Part shown: positions 44,742 through 54,515 of the stretch, piece by piece | How the letters are laid out: the number at the start of each line of letters is the position of its first letter | Position numbering within the stretch: position 1 is the first letter of the stretch | Assembly (NCBI GenBank): GCA_022649165.1 | Contig: JALCNR010000013.1 | Span: 24,369-88,368 of the forward strand | Direction: 5' to 3' | Source of the DNA: Actinomyces sp. | GTDB lineage: Bacteria; Actinomycetota; Actinomycetes; Actinomycetales; Actinomycetaceae | Length of the DNA stretch: 64,000 nucleotides | Translations under genes and position numbers: made by a program | The notes under the pieces: model-generated | The model's database searches: none | Told to the model about the DNA's origin: nothing | What the model saw: the letters and a program-made list of their open reading frames with translations, nothing else

Positions 44742-47041
44742 GCGGTCTCTCCCTCCGTGCCCAGCGCGATGACGCACGAGGTCGTCCCTGCGGGGCATTC
44801 GGTGCGCGCACCGCCCACCTCGACGGCCCACGGCCGCCCGGAGTCGCTCTCGATGCGCACCTCCTCGCCCGTCCTCGTCACGAGGAAACGCGCGTCCTGC
44901 GCCCCCACGCCGGCGTCGGAAGCGGGGACCACCACGGTGGTGGTCCGCCCGTCGGCAGGCGCGAAGAGACGGAGGGTCACCCCGTCGGCCCAGTCGTAGT
45001 CGGGACGGTCCTCGACGGAGCCGAGGGGAAGGATCGCTCCCCCGCGCGCGTAGAGGGGGAGAGAGGAGAAGCCGTGCACTTCATGGACCCACCTCGGCCC
45101 TCTCACCGTGCGGCCGGTGAGCAGCGATGTCCACTCTCCCTCCGGGAGGTAGACATCGACATCGCCGGTCGACGTGAACACGGGGGCGACCAGGAGATCG
45201 GGACCGAGCATGTACTGGGTGTCGAGGTCCCACGTCCCGCGGTCTCCGGGGAACTCCAGCACCATCGGACGCATGATCGGCGTCCCGTGCTCGCGGACGT
45301 CGCGCGCGGCCCCGCCCAGATAGGGCATCAGCCGCATCTTCAGGTGAGTGAACGTGCGAGTCACCTCCACGGCCTCCTCGTCGAAGGCCCACGGGACGCG
45401 CACGGAGTCCGAGCCGTGCAGACGCGAATGCGAGGAGAGCAGCCCGAAGGCGAGCCAGCGCTTGAAGACCCCGGGATCGGGGGTCCCCTCGAATCCGCCG
45501 ATGTCATGGCTCCAGTAGCCGAAGCCGGACATCGCCAGGGACAACCCGCCTCGCAGGGTCTCGCCCATCGAGGCGAAGGTGGACTCGCAGTCCCCGCCCC
45601 AGTGCACGGGGAACGACTGGCCGCCGACGGTCGCGGACCGCGCGAACAGGACCGCCTCCCCCTCCCCGCGCGCCTCGCGGAGGACCTCGAAGACCGTCCG
45701 GTTGTAGAGGTAGCTGTACATGTTGTGCATTCCGACGGGGTCGGCGCCGTCCGACCAGCGCACCCCGGTGACCGGGACGCGCTCGCCGAAGTCCGTCTTG
45801 AAGCAGTCGACCCCCATGTCCAGCACGGCGCGCAGCTCATTCTGGTACCAGGCGACGGCCTGCGGGTTCGTGAAGTCGACCAGCGACATTCCCGCTTGCC
45901 ACATGTCCGTCTGCCAGATCCCCCCGTCCTCCGTGCGCAGCAGGTAGCCCCGCCGCGCGCCCTCGTCCCACAGACGGGACCTCTGCGCGATGTAGGGATT
46001 GATCCATACGCAGATCCGCAGCCCCCGCGCCTTGAGCCGGGCCAGCATCCCCCGCGGATCCGGGAAGGTGTCCGGGTCCCACACGAAATCCGTCCAGTGG
46101 AAGCCCCTCATCCAGAAGCAGTCGAAGTGGAAGACGCTCAGGGGCAGGCCCCGCGCCGCCATGCCGTCGACGAAGGAGGTGACCGTCTGCTCGTCGTAGC
46201 TGGTCGTGAACGAGGTCGTCAACCACAGCCCGTAGCTCCATGCTGGGACGGCCGGGGGACGCCCGGTGATCGCCGTGTACCGTTCGAGCACGTCCTTGCC
46301 CGTCGGCCCGTCGATGAGCAGGTATGCCAGGTGGTCTCCCCTCACCGAGAACTGCGCGCGGGAGACCGCCTCGGAGGCCACCTCGAAGGACACGTCGCCC
46401 GGGTCGAGCACGAGGACGCCGTAGCCGGCCGTCGACAGGTACAGGGGCACGTTCTTGTAGGCCTGTTCGGAGGAGGTGCCCCCGTCCTCGTTCCAGATGT
46501 CGACGCTCTGGCCGTTCTTCGTGAACGCGCCGAAGCGCTCGCCCATGCCGTGGATCCGCTCTCCCGGCGCCATCCCGAGCTGCTCGAAGGTGTACCGCGT
46601 CCCCCGGGGATCGATCGCGAGCCCCACCGAGCGCTCCAGGCTGGAGGTGAGATGGCGGCCCGCCGAGGCGAAGGACGCCTCCCAGCCGCCCGAGCGCCGC
46701 ACGGTCACCGTGAGGTCCTCCGCGCGCAACGTGACCGACGTCCCGTCCTCCTCGATCTCGCCGCGGTAGTCCGCGGGGAGGGAGAGTGGGAGCGCCGGAC
46801 CGGTGCCCACGCGGCCGCGCCACCGCACGATGTCCACCCTGAGCACTCCGGGCGCGACCGCCCGGTACCGCACGGTGAAGGCGCCGGTGTTGAGCACGTC
46901 CCCCCGGGTCTCGACGCTCCTGACGGGGGCGAAGACCTCGATGGCGCGACCGTCGTCGACGACCCCCACGGATTGGATCTGCCTCGCCCTCTCGACCGTC
47001 CAGCCGTCACGCGGCAGCCAGTATCCGTTGGAGAATTTCAT
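44738..47041 (-). CDS. yicI: GH31 alpha-xylosidase (YicI-like)
   Basis: 767 residues, the length of E. coli YicI (772). [14 protein letters not shown] start, nucleophile Asp417 in [11 protein letters not shown], acid/base Asp484 in [10 protein letters not shown], and the [15 protein letters not shown] segment, where the FWM(R/K) element is typical of alpha-xylosidases over alpha-glucosidases. Releases xylose from isoprimeverose or xyloglucan oligosaccharide non-reducing ends. No signal peptide. Followed by GH1 (4-nt overlap), preceded by the ABC permeases. Confidence 0.93.
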   Translation of the reverse strand: MKFSNGYWLPRDGWTVERARQIQSVGVVDDGRAIEVFAPVRSVETRGDVLNTGAFTVRYRAVAPGVLRVDIVRWRGRVGTGPALPLSLPADYRGEIEEDGTSVTLRAEDLTVTVRRSGGWEASFASAGRHLTSSLERSVGLAIDPRGTRYTFEQLGMAPGERIHGMGERFGAFTKNGQSVDIWNEDGGTSSEQAYKNVPLYLSTAGYGVLVLDPGDVSFEVASEAVSRAQFSVRGDHLAYLLIDGPTGKDVLERYTAITGRPPAVPAWSYGLWLTTSFTTSYDEQTVTSFVDGMAARGLPLSVFHFDCFWMRGFHWTDFVWDPDTFPDPRGMLARLKARGLRICVWINPYIAQRSRLWDEGARRGYLLRTEDGGIWQTDMWQAGMSLVDFTNPQAVAWYQNELRAVLDMGVDCFKTDFGERVPVTGVRWSDGADPVGMHNMYSYLYNRTVFEVLREARGEGEAVLFARSATVGGQSFPVHWGGDCESTFASMGETLRGGLSLAMSGFGYWSHDIGGFEGTPDPGVFKRWLAFGLLSSHSRLHGSDSVRVPWAFDEEAVEVTRTFTHLKMRLMPYLGGAARDVREHGTPIMRPMVLEFPGDRGTWDLDTQYMLGPDLLVAPVFTSTGDVDVYLPEGEWTSLLTGRTVRGPRWVHEVHGFSSLPLYARGGAILPLGSVEDRPDYDWADGVTLRLFAPADGRTTTVVVPASDAGVGAQDARFLVTRTGEEVRIESDSGRPWAVEVGGARTECPAGTTSCVIALGTEGETA

Positions 47042-47078
47042 ATATGCCTCCTCGGCAGGGTGGGGACGCCGACGGGCG

Positions 47079-47972
47079 TCACTTGACGGAACCCGCGGTG
47101 ATTCCCCGCGAGAGCGTCCGTTGGAAGATCAGGAAGAAGATGAACGTCGGGACCAGGGACATCAGGGCGCCGGCGTTGAGAGTGGGAACGTCGAGCATGC
47201 GGTCGCCCTGCAAGGAGGACAGCGCGATCGGAACGGTCTGGTTGACGTTGGAGGTGAGCATGACCAGCGGGATGAAGAACTCGTTCCACGTCCAGATGAA
47301 GAAGAAGGTCATGAGGACGCCCATCGTGGGGCGCACGATCGGGAAGACCACGTCCCACAGGATCCGCCACCGCGAAGCTCCGTCCAGCTCGGCGGCCTCG
47401 AGCAGGGCCTTCGGGAATGTCCCCATGACCGAGGCCAGGAGGTAGGTCCCGAACGCCGACTGGATGACGGTGAAGATGATGACAATGCTCCACGGGTTGT
47501 CGTTGAGCCCGACCTTCTGCGCCATGGTGAACAGCGGGTAGATCATCACCTCCTGGGGCAGCATGTTCGCGATGAGGAACAGGCCGACCAGGAACGGGCT
47601 GCCCTTGACCTTCCCGATGCCGATCGCGTAGGCGTTGAGGAGGGACAGGAGCACGGCGAACAGCGCCACCAGGCCGGACGTCCAGATCGAGTTCCACAGC
47701 TTCACCGGGAACCGGGTGCGCTCCCAGAAGAAGGCGAGCCCCTCGAAGTCGAGTCGCTGGGGCCAGGAGAGCGGGCCGTTGACCGAGTAGTCCGCCGACG
47801 TCTTGAAGGCGTTGAGCAGCATGAGGATGAACGGCGAGATCATCAGCAGCGCGAAGATCCCGCACGCCGCCAGGACCACCCACCGGCCCGCGCCGCGGTG
47901 GAAGCGGTCCCTCGTGTTCTCCTCCGGACCGGGATCCCTCACCCCGCGCGCCACCTGAGTCATGGTCTCCAT
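47079..47972 (-). CDS. Carbohydrate ABC permease (MalG type), module B
   Basis: 297 residues, six helices. The EAA loop is AAELDGASRWRILWDVVFPI, and the last segment GALMSLVPTFIFFLIFQRTL matches MalG-family ends. Starts one base after the partner permease stop; GGAAGGAC lies before ATG. Subunit of the importer that probably brings xylose-containing oligosaccharides for the GH31/GH1 enzymes just downstream. Confidence 0.93.
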   Translation of the reverse strand: METMTQVARGVRDPGPEENTRDRFHRGAGRWVVLAACGIFALLMISPFILMLLNAFKTSADYSVNGPLSWPQRLDFEGLAFFWERTRFPVKLWNSIWTSGLVALFAVLLSLLNAYAIGIGKVKGSPFLVGLFLIANMLPQEVMIYPLFTMAQKVGLNDNPWSIVIIFTVIQSAFGTYLLASVMGTFPKALLEAAELDGASRWRILWDVVFPIVRPTMGVLMTFFFIWTWNEFFIPLVMLTSNVNQTVPIALSSLQGDRMLDVPTLNAGALMSLVPTFIFFLIFQRTLSRGITAGSVK

Positions 47973-47973
47973 G

Positions 47974-48942
47974 TCATCGTCCTTCCTCGTCGCGTCGAGC
48001 CGATCGGTTCTGGAGCACCTGGATGGCGATGGCCACGATGAGGATGACGATCGTCAGCACGGTGGCGATCGCCGCGCCGTACCCGACCTTCGACTTGTCG
48101 AAGAAGTTGAGGTAGGAGTAGTAGGAGGGCACGAGCGTGGAGCTCTCCGGGCCGCCCCTGGTCAGCACGTAGACCGGGGCGAACACCTTGAGCGCTGCGA
48201 CGGTGCACGTCAGGACGATCACGAAGGTCTCGGGCTTGATCTGGGGGATCGTGATCGCCCGGAACCGCTGCCACCATCCCGCCCCGTCGATCTCCGCCGC
48301 CTCGTAGAGCTCTGGATCGACGCGTTGCAGGGCCGACATGAAGATGACGGTCGGATAGCCGATCTGAATCCAGATGAGGACGAGCATCACAGACGGCAGG
48401 GCCGTGCCGGTCGATCCGAGCCAGTTGGGGGGGTCGGCGACGCCGAGGCCGGACAGGATCTGGTTGAGAGCGCCGTTCTCCGCGTTGAGCACCCAGTTCC
48501 ACAAGATGCCGGCCACCGACACCGGCAGGATCTGGGGCAGGTAGTAGGTGGCTCGCAGGAAGGAGGCGACACCGGAGCTGAAGTGCTTGCCGACATAGTC
48601 GAACAGGACGGCGGCCAGGAGCAGCCCGATGAGCGTCGGAATGACCACCATGGCGACGATCATGAAGATCGAGTTTGTGAACGACAACCAGAATGCCTGG
48701 TCGTGCATCAGCGTCGCATAGTTGTCGAATCCAATGAATCTCTGCTTCGACATCCCCCCCTTCCACTTCGTCATCGAGTAATACAGGTTCGTGCAGAACG
48801 GGATGAGGATGATGACGGAGAAGCCGATCAGCCCGGGGGCGAGATAGAGCCAGTATCCGGCCCGCCTCCGCTTCCTCCTCGTCCGGGGACCCGGCCCGGT
48901 GCCGTCTTCGGCACGGGTGCCGACCACCGCTGAGATTGCCAT
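47974..48942 (-). CDS. Carbohydrate ABC permease (MalF type), module B
   Basis: 322 residues. An Arg/Lys-rich N-terminal ~20 residues precede the first helix (RRRAGYWLYLAPGLIGFSVI), then five more helices; the EAA loop is AAEIDGAGWWQRFRAITIPQ. ATG 48942 follows AAAGGACACGCG; a longer GTG/ATG-type start reaching 49008 would intrude on the lipoprotein stop. Membrane subunit of importer B. Confidence 0.92.
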   Translation of the reverse strand: MAISAVVGTRAEDGTGPGPRTRRKRRRAGYWLYLAPGLIGFSVIILIPFCTNLYYSMTKWKGGMSKQRFIGFDNYATLMHDQAFWLSFTNSIFMIVAMVVIPTLIGLLLAAVLFDYVGKHFSSGVASFLRATYYLPQILPVSVAGILWNWVLNAENGALNQILSGLGVADPPNWLGSTGTALPSVMLVLIWIQIGYPTVIFMSALQRVDPELYEAAEIDGAGWWQRFRAITIPQIKPETFVIVLTCTVAALKVFAPVYVLTRGGPESSTLVPSYYSYLNFFDKSKVGYGAAIATVLTIVILIVAIAIQVLQNRSARRDEEGR

Positions 48943-49004
48943 CGCGTGTCCTTTCGCCGGGAGGCGGGGCGCCGGCGGGGCATCCGGCCGGCGCCCCGCA
49001 ACGC

Positions 49005-50312
49005 TCACTCGCCTGTGAGGTCCGCGACGCCCTCGTCATAGACGGCGCCGAGGTCGCTCATAGCCTGTTCCGGAGTCTTGGAGCCGCTGACCAGGGACTG
49101 CAGGTTCGACACCACCTGGTCATAGAATCCGGCCACCGGCCAATCCGGGTAGTAGGCGAGTTTGTCGCCGTTCGCCAGCGTCTGGAAGTTCTCGGTGAAC
49201 TCCCGGGTCGCCGGATCCGCGATCGTCGAGGGATCGCCGAGGATCGGGAGGCCGCCGTTCTCGCCCAGGATCTCCTGGACCTCGTCGGACAGGGTGATGT
49301 CGATGAAGTCCGCTGCGAGGTCCTTGTTCTCGGCGTTCTCGGGAACGACCCACAGGTTGCCGGACGAGCCGGCGGTGTAGTCGGCGGGGAACAGGAACTG
49401 GCCCCACTCCGCGGTCATCTCGGTCTGGATCCGCCCGAACCACCAGGAGCCCGAGACCATCATCGGGTACTTCCCGGCGATGAAGGCGGTGCCCATGTCC
49501 TCGGCGGTCAGCCCCGTCGAGTTCGTGTCGATGTAGCCCGCGTCGACGAAGGACTTCAGATCCTTCGCCCCCTCGACGACCGGCCCGGACGTCCAGTCCA
49601 CCTTGTTGTCGAAGAACTGGTAGTCGCGGATGAATTGGTCATCCGCATGCGTCAGCGCGAGGTCGTACCACAGCTGCCCCATCGGGTACTCCGCACCGGC
49701 CTCGGCCAGCGGCGTCTGCCCCTTCTCGACGAAGGCGTCCATCGCCTTCGTGAGGTCCTCCATGGTGGTGGGCACCTCGACGCCCGCGTCCGCGAACATG
49801 TCCTTGTTGTAGTAGACCAGCACGTACTCGCCGTAGTTCGGGACGCCGTACCAGCTCCCCGACCCCATCAGGCCGTCCTCGGTGTACCGGGCCGTCGTCG
49901 CGATGGACTCGGGGATCTTCGTGTCCCAGCCCCGCGAGGCCGCCTCGTCGCTCAGGTCGGCGATGAGCCCCTGCGAGGCGAGCTGGCCGGCGGTGGCGTT
50001 GCCCTTGTTGTACTCCATGACGTCCGGGACGGAGTCACCGGTGAGGACGATCTTCGCGTTCTTCTGGATCTGCTCGAAGGTCTGTTCCTCGGTCTTGACC
50101 GTGACGCCGGGGTGCTGCTCCTCGAAGATCTCGATGGCGCGCGCCCACGCCTTGCCCATCGCGGAGTCGTCGCTCTCGTAGTCCCAGATCGTCAGCGTGT
50201 CGCCGGTGTCCCCCGAGGAGCTGTCCGACTCCCCGGCCGACGAGCACGCGGCCATTGCGGCCGTCATCGCCACGACGGCCGCACCGGCCGTCAGTGTCCT
50301 CATCATGCGCAT
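49005..50312 (-). CDS. Extracellular sugar-binding lipoprotein, module B
   Basis: 435 residues. Lipobox MAAC (Cys23), then a SBP_bac_1 domain: DTLTIWDYESDDSAMGKAW, FEEQHPGVTVKTEEQTFE, VLVYYNKDMFADAGVEVPTT and YPMMVSGSWWFGRIQTE. First gene of the importer/GH31/GH1 unit, transcribed leftward. A LacI-type operator sits ~170 bp upstream of its start. Ligand inferred from the enzymes: xyloglucan-type oligosaccharide. Confidence 0.93.
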   Translation of the reverse strand: MRMMRTLTAGAAVVAMTAAMAACSSAGESDSSSGDTGDTLTIWDYESDDSAMGKAWARAIEIFEEQHPGVTVKTEEQTFEQIQKNAKIVLTGDSVPDVMEYNKGNATAGQLASQGLIADLSDEAASRGWDTKIPESIATTARYTEDGLMGSGSWYGVPNYGEYVLVYYNKDMFADAGVEVPTTMEDLTKAMDAFVEKGQTPLAEAGAEYPMGQLWYDLALTHADDQFIRDYQFFDNKVDWTSGPVVEGAKDLKSFVDAGYIDTNSTGLTAEDMGTAFIAGKYPMMVSGSWWFGRIQTEMTAEWGQFLFPADYTAGSSGNLWVVPENAENKDLAADFIDITLSDEVQEILGENGGLPILGDPSTIADPATREFTENFQTLANGDKLAYYPDWPVAGFYDQVVSNLQSLVSGSKTPEQAMSDLGAVYDEGVADLTGE

Positions 50313-50480
50313 TCCTGTCCACCTCTTCCTTGAGTTCTCTTCCTTGAGTTCGTTGAGTCCCGCGAGCCCGGGTCCCACGGGGTGCGCGCCGCGCATGTCC
50401 CGGTCCGGGAACCGCGGCCCCTCCTCCCGCGATCGTCCCCCGCACGGGGGAGACCTCGAGATGGATGGCCCGGACGGGAA

Positions 50481-50494
50481 TCGAAGCGTTTCGA
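50481..50494. promoter_or_regulatory. LacI-type operator upstream of importer B
   Basis: TCGAAGCGTTTCGA: outer arms TCGAA/TTCGA are perfect, with one imperfect central pair. The same GAAGCGTTTCGA core recurs at 51571-51583. It sits between the regulator gene and the binding-protein gene, in a 209-bp gap (50313-50521) with no other gene. Confidence 0.7.
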
Positions 50495-50521
50495 CAACGC
50501 GCAGGCTCCTCCGGATGCGGC

Positions 50522-51541
50522 TCATGAGAGTCCCCCGCCGTTCCGGACCGATCCGTGGCGCACCCATGACGGGGCATAGAGCTCCACCGACTCGGCGGTC
50601 CCGCCATCGACCTGCCCCAGCAGCAGGCTCACGGCCGTGCTCCCGGAGCGGACAGGATCCACCGGTACGGCATCCAGCGGGGGATCGAACCGCCCCGGGT
50701 CGAAGGACGGCCCACCCACGACGATCGACAGCCCCTGCGCGGCCCCGACGAGGCGATGCTCCCCCGTCTCCCGCAGCTCGTCCAGCACCTGCTCGACGGC
50801 GTACTCGCCGCAGTCGAGGACGACGGCGTCGAGCCCGTGCAGAGAGGTCCGCAGCCGCGCGACGGCACCCGGCGCGTCCGAGGTCGTCACCGCCGCGCCC
50901 AGCCTCCGCTCCCGACACTCGTCCTGGAACGCCTCGCGGAACCTCACCGCGAAGGTGAGGCCGCGGTCGTAAAGGGCCTGCGGCTGGCCGACGAGGCCGA
51001 TCTGGACGCACCCGGCGTCGGCGAGCCGCGCCACGCACATGCGCGCGGCGCGGCCGAAATCCATATCCACGCACGACATCCCCTCGCGGTCCTCGGGAAG
51101 GCCGATGACCGCGCTCGGGACTCCCAGTGCGCGGAGCAGCGGCACGCGGGCGTCCTCGCCCACGACGTCCATGAGGATGACCCCGTCGACGAGCCCGGTC
51201 GAGACGACCCTCGAGATGCTCTCGCACGCCGCGTCGTCGCACTCGGTCAGCAGGACCACGTCGTAGTCGTGATCGTGGGCGGCCTGCGTGACGGCGCGGA
51301 CGAAGGTCATGAAGGCGGCCGGATACGTGTGGTCGTGCATCGGCGCGGACAGGGCGAGGATCTGGGTCCGCGCGGACGCGAGGATCCGCGCGCCGGCGTT
51401 GGGCCGGTAGCGCAAGGCCCGCACCGCGGCCTCGACCCTGCTGCGCGTCTCCTCGGACACGGACCGCTTCCCGGAGAGCGCGTAGGAGACCGTCGAGATC
51501 GAGACGCCCGCCCTCCGGGCGACGTCCTTGATGGTGCTCAT
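50522..51541 (-). CDS. LacI family transcriptional regulator (module B)
   Basis: 339 residues. The HTH is at the extreme N-terminus: MSTIKDVARRAGVSISTVSY and ALSGKRSVSEETRSRV. The hinge/core has RYRPNAGARILASARTQILAL, DGVILMDVVGEDARV, and an atypical C-terminal half (GLDAVVLDCGEYAVEQVLDEL) with less canonical D/TxxAxG motifs. GGAGAG precedes ATG. Probably controls itself and importer B through the two GAAGCGTTTCGA sites. Confidence 0.92.
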   Translation of the reverse strand: MSTIKDVARRAGVSISTVSYALSGKRSVSEETRSRVEAAVRALRYRPNAGARILASARTQILALSAPMHDHTYPAAFMTFVRAVTQAAHDHDYDVVLLTECDDAACESISRVVSTGLVDGVILMDVVGEDARVPLLRALGVPSAVIGLPEDREGMSCVDMDFGRAARMCVARLADAGCVQIGLVGQPQALYDRGLTFAVRFREAFQDECRERRLGAAVTTSDAPGAVARLRTSLHGLDAVVLDCGEYAVEQVLDELRETGEHRLVGAAQGLSIVVGGPSFDPGRFDPPLDAVPVDPVRSGSTAVSLLLGQVDGGTAESVELYAPSWVRHGSVRNGGGLS

Positions 51542-51570
51542 CTCTCCGTCCTCTCCCGCCCCCACCCATG

Positions 51571-51583
51571 TGAAGCGTTTCGA
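51571..51583. promoter_or_regulatory. LacI-type operator at the module B regulator promoter
   Basis: TGAAGCGTTTCGA, 30 nt upstream of the regulator start; shares 12 bases with the operator at 50481-50494. Suggests autoregulation. Confidence 0.65.
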
Positions 51584-51653
51584 CTGCAATTCGCCCACGA
51601 AACACGCGGTATCGCGCAAGGACCGGGCCTCGCCCCCCGCCCATCCTGTCAGG

Positions 51654-53066
51654 TCATGGCGACGGCACCACCCCCTTCATCACCCACCCCGCCTGCCTGG
51701 CCGCCCCGAGCGCCACGTACTCCCCCGGGTCCGGCAGGTCCACCGGGACCTCCAGAATCGACGCGGCGAGCTGCTGCACGGCGACGGACTTCGCCCCGCC
51801 GCCGACCATGAGCACACGCTCGACGGGCGCCCCCACGGCCCGCACGGCGTCCAGCGCCCCGGCCATCAGGGTGAGCAGCCCCTCCACCGTCGCCCGCGCG
51901 ACATGCGCCCGGTCGGCGTTGGCCAGGGTCATCCCCGTCAGCGACGCCGTGGCGTCGGGCAGGTTCGGGGTGCGCTCGCCCTCGAAGAAGGGGGTAAGGA
52001 CCAGGCCGCCGGCCGAGGGGACGGACAGGGCCAGGTCGTCGAACTCCCGGTAGCCGGCGCCGATCACGGCCGCCATCGCATCGATGATCCGCGAGGCGTT
52101 GAGCGTGCACGCCAGCGGCAGCCACTGCCCGCTCGCATCCGAGAACCCCGTGACCAGTCCCGAGGGATCGGCCACCGAATGCTCCGAGACGACGGCCACC
52201 ACTCCCGACGTGCCCAGGGACAGCATGGCCTCGCCCGGCTTCAGCCCCAGGCCCAGCGCCGCCCCCGCGTTGTCGCCGCACCCCGGCGCGAGCACGATGT
52301 GCCCCCATCCTCGACGCGGGTCCCCATGCCCGGCGGTATCCCGGGGACCCAGGATCCGCGGCAGGCGGATGGCCGCAGCGGCGGCCTCGTCGATCCTGAG
52401 CGCCCGGGCGAGGATGTCGAGCCTGTATTCGCCGACGCCGGGCCCGCCGGGGCCCGCGCCCTCACGTGCCATGTATCCGGTCCCGGAGGCGTCCGAGCGG
52501 TCGGTGACCAGGTCCCCGAGGCGCCCGGTTCCGGCGATGCGCCAGGTCAGCCAGTCGTGGGGCAGGCACACGGCTGCGATCCTCGCGGCGCCCGCCGGCT
52601 CGTTGTCGGCCAGCCATCGCAGTTTCGTGACGGTCAGAGACGCGACGGGCACGGACCCTGTGGCATCCGCCCACCAGGCCGCTCCCGCCTCCGCGTCGCC
52701 CCTCCCCGCCTCCTCGACGAGGGCGGCCGCCGCCCCGGCCGAGCGGGTGTCGTTCCACAGGATCGCCGGGCGAATGACCCGTCCCTCGGCGTCCAGGCAG
52801 ACCATGCCGTGCTGCTGGCCGCCCACTGACAGGGCCGCGACGTCATCGAGCCCGCCGGCCCGGTCCGCCGCCTGGAGGAACGCCTCCCACCAGGCCTCGG
52901 GGTCGACCTCGGTCCCCTCGGGATGGGGGGCACGCCCCTCGCGCACGACGGCTCCGCTGATCGGATCGACGATGAGGACTTTGCACGACTGCGTCGAGGA
53001 GTCGACGCCCGCGACATAGGGGCGCCCGGGCTCCTCCCCCGCGGCCGGCGTCTTCGTCGTGGTCAT
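51654..53066 (-). CDS. xylB: Xylulokinase
   Basis: 470 residues of the FGGY kinase family. VAGVDSSTQSCKVLIVD at ~18-34 (phosphate 1), VGGQQHGMVCLD at ~81-92 with the xylulose-type QHG, GCGDNAGAALGLGLKPGEA mid-protein, and LGTSGVV; the adenosine motif lies near VERVLMVGGGAKS. Phosphorylates D-xylulose to the 5-phosphate. Lies 11 nt after xylA in one unit. GHG-type lid residues are normal. Product enters the pentose phosphate pathway. Confidence 0.95.
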   Translation of the reverse strand: MTTTKTPAAGEEPGRPYVAGVDSSTQSCKVLIVDPISGAVVREGRAPHPEGTEVDPEAWWEAFLQAADRAGGLDDVAALSVGGQQHGMVCLDAEGRVIRPAILWNDTRSAGAAAALVEEAGRGDAEAGAAWWADATGSVPVASLTVTKLRWLADNEPAGAARIAAVCLPHDWLTWRIAGTGRLGDLVTDRSDASGTGYMAREGAGPGGPGVGEYRLDILARALRIDEAAAAAIRLPRILGPRDTAGHGDPRRGWGHIVLAPGCGDNAGAALGLGLKPGEAMLSLGTSGVVAVVSEHSVADPSGLVTGFSDASGQWLPLACTLNASRIIDAMAAVIGAGYREFDDLALSVPSAGGLVLTPFFEGERTPNLPDATASLTGMTLANADRAHVARATVEGLLTLMAGALDAVRAVGAPVERVLMVGGGAKSVAVQQLAASILEVPVDLPDPGEYVALGAARQAGWVMKGVVPSP

Positions 53067-53077
53067 GATCGGTGCCC

Positions 53078-54424
53078 TCAGGCCTCGGCCAGTGCGGCGA
53101 CGAGGTAGTTGTTGAGCGTCGCCTTGACCGACTCCAGGTGGTCGGAGCGGGTGGAGGCCAGCAGCTCCGCCTGCGGCACATCCAGGGCGTGAGCCTCCAG
53201 GGCGGCCAGCGTGGCGGAGCCGTCCTCGACCGTCGCGCCGATCCCGGCGTCGAAGGAACCGTAACGCTGCGACACCAGGTCCTCGATGACGCGGTCCTCG
53301 TGGAGTTTCGCAGCCACCAGCAGGCCGGCGGCGTAGGAGTCCATGCCGACGATGTGGCCGCGGAACAGGTCCTCGGCCAGGAACGACGTCCGGCGCGGCT
53401 TCGCGTCGAAATTGAGGCCGCCATGGGGGCCGATCCCGCCCTCGTCCAGGACCTCCCACATGACCGCGGTGGTCTCGGAGAGGTCGGAGGGGAACTCGTC
53501 GATGTCCCATCCGATCAGCTTGTCGCCCTGGTTCGCGTCGAGCGAGCCCAGCATCCCGGCCGCCCGCGCCACGCGGATCTCGTGGGCGTAGGTGTGTCCC
53601 GCCAGGTTCGCGTGGTTGCCCTCGAGGTTGAGCTTGAAGTCGCCGGCCAGGTCGTGAGCCTGGAGGAAGGCGATGGCGGTGGCGGCGTCGAAGTCGTACT
53701 GGTGGGTGGCCGGTTCCTTCGGCTTCGGCTCGATGAGGAACTGGGCGTCCAATCCGATCTCGCGGGCATAGTCCACGCACATGTGGAAGAAGCGCGCGAT
53801 GTGGTCCTGCTCGCGTTTGAGGTCGGTGTTCCAGAGGTTCTCATACCCCTCGCGCCCGCCCCAGAAGACGTAGTTCGCAGCCCCCAGGCGCTTCGCGATC
53901 TCCAGGGAGTGCTTGAGCTGGCCGGCCGCGTAGGCGTAGATCTCCGCGAAGGGCGAGGTCGCAGCGCCCGAGACGAAACGGGCGTTCGTGAAGAGACTGG
54001 ACGTGTTCCACAGGACCTTCACGCCGCTGTCGCGCATGCGCTCCTCGATGCGGTCGACGACGCGGTCGAGGTTCGCGTTCGTCTCGCGCAGGGTGTCGCC
54101 CTCGGGCGCCAGGTCGCGGTCGTGGAAGCAGAAGTATCCGACGCCCAGCTTCGCGAAGAACTCGAAGGCGTAGTCCACCTTGGCCAGCGCCAGGTCCATC
54201 GGGTCCGTGAAGCGATCGTAGGGGCGCCGGGCGGTCCCCTCCCCGAAGGGGTCGACCAGCCGCTGATCGAAGGTGTGCCAGTAGGCGACGGCGAAACGCA
54301 GCCAGTCCTTCATCGGCCGGCCGGCGACGACGCGCTCCGGCTGGTAGTACCGGAATCCCAGGCCCTGGCGCGGGTCCGATGTCCCGACGAACGGAATCGG
54401 ATCGACATCCCACAGGTCACTCAT
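53078..54424 (-). CDS. xylA: Xylose isomerase
   Basis: 448 residues, class II length. The active-site pair His101 and Asp104 lies in [12 protein letters not shown], metal ligands in [30 protein letters not shown] and [23 protein letters not shown] is also hallmark. Converts D-xylose to D-xylulose. GGAGGTGTCAGCG leads to ATG. Divergent from the ROK regulator with an operator between; followed by xylB. Confidence 0.97.
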   Translation of the reverse strand: MSDLWDVDPIPFVGTSDPRQGLGFRYYQPERVVAGRPMKDWLRFAVAYWHTFDQRLVDPFGEGTARRPYDRFTDPMDLALAKVDYAFEFFAKLGVGYFCFHDRDLAPEGDTLRETNANLDRVVDRIEERMRDSGVKVLWNTSSLFTNARFVSGAATSPFAEIYAYAAGQLKHSLEIAKRLGAANYVFWGGREGYENLWNTDLKREQDHIARFFHMCVDYAREIGLDAQFLIEPKPKEPATHQYDFDAATAIAFLQAHDLAGDFKLNLEGNHANLAGHTYAHEIRVARAAGMLGSLDANQGDKLIGWDIDEFPSDLSETTAVMWEVLDEGGIGPHGGLNFDAKPRRTSFLAEDLFRGHIVGMDSYAAGLLVAAKLHEDRVIEDLVSQRYGSFDAGIGATVEDGSATLAALEAHALDVPQAELLASTRSDHLESVKATLNNYLVAALAEA

Positions 54425-54475
54425 CGCTGACACCTCCGTGTGCATCCGCGGAGCATCTCTGCCGCACGCGGTCCC

Positions 54476-54495
54476 GTTTTGTTGCTGAACAAAAC
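54476..54495. promoter_or_regulatory. XylR-type operator between xylA and the ROK regulator
   Basis: GTTTTGTT-GCTG-AACAAAAC: perfect 8-bp arms. It overlaps the plausible leftward -10 (TATTGT, 54494-54499) for xylA. The rightward -10 TACGAT (54504-54509) is next to it. This fits the TTNGTTNNNNNNAACNAA class of XylR/ROK operators. One site could control both directions. Confidence 0.8.
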
Positions 54496-54515
54496 AATAC
54501 GCATACGATAGCCCC

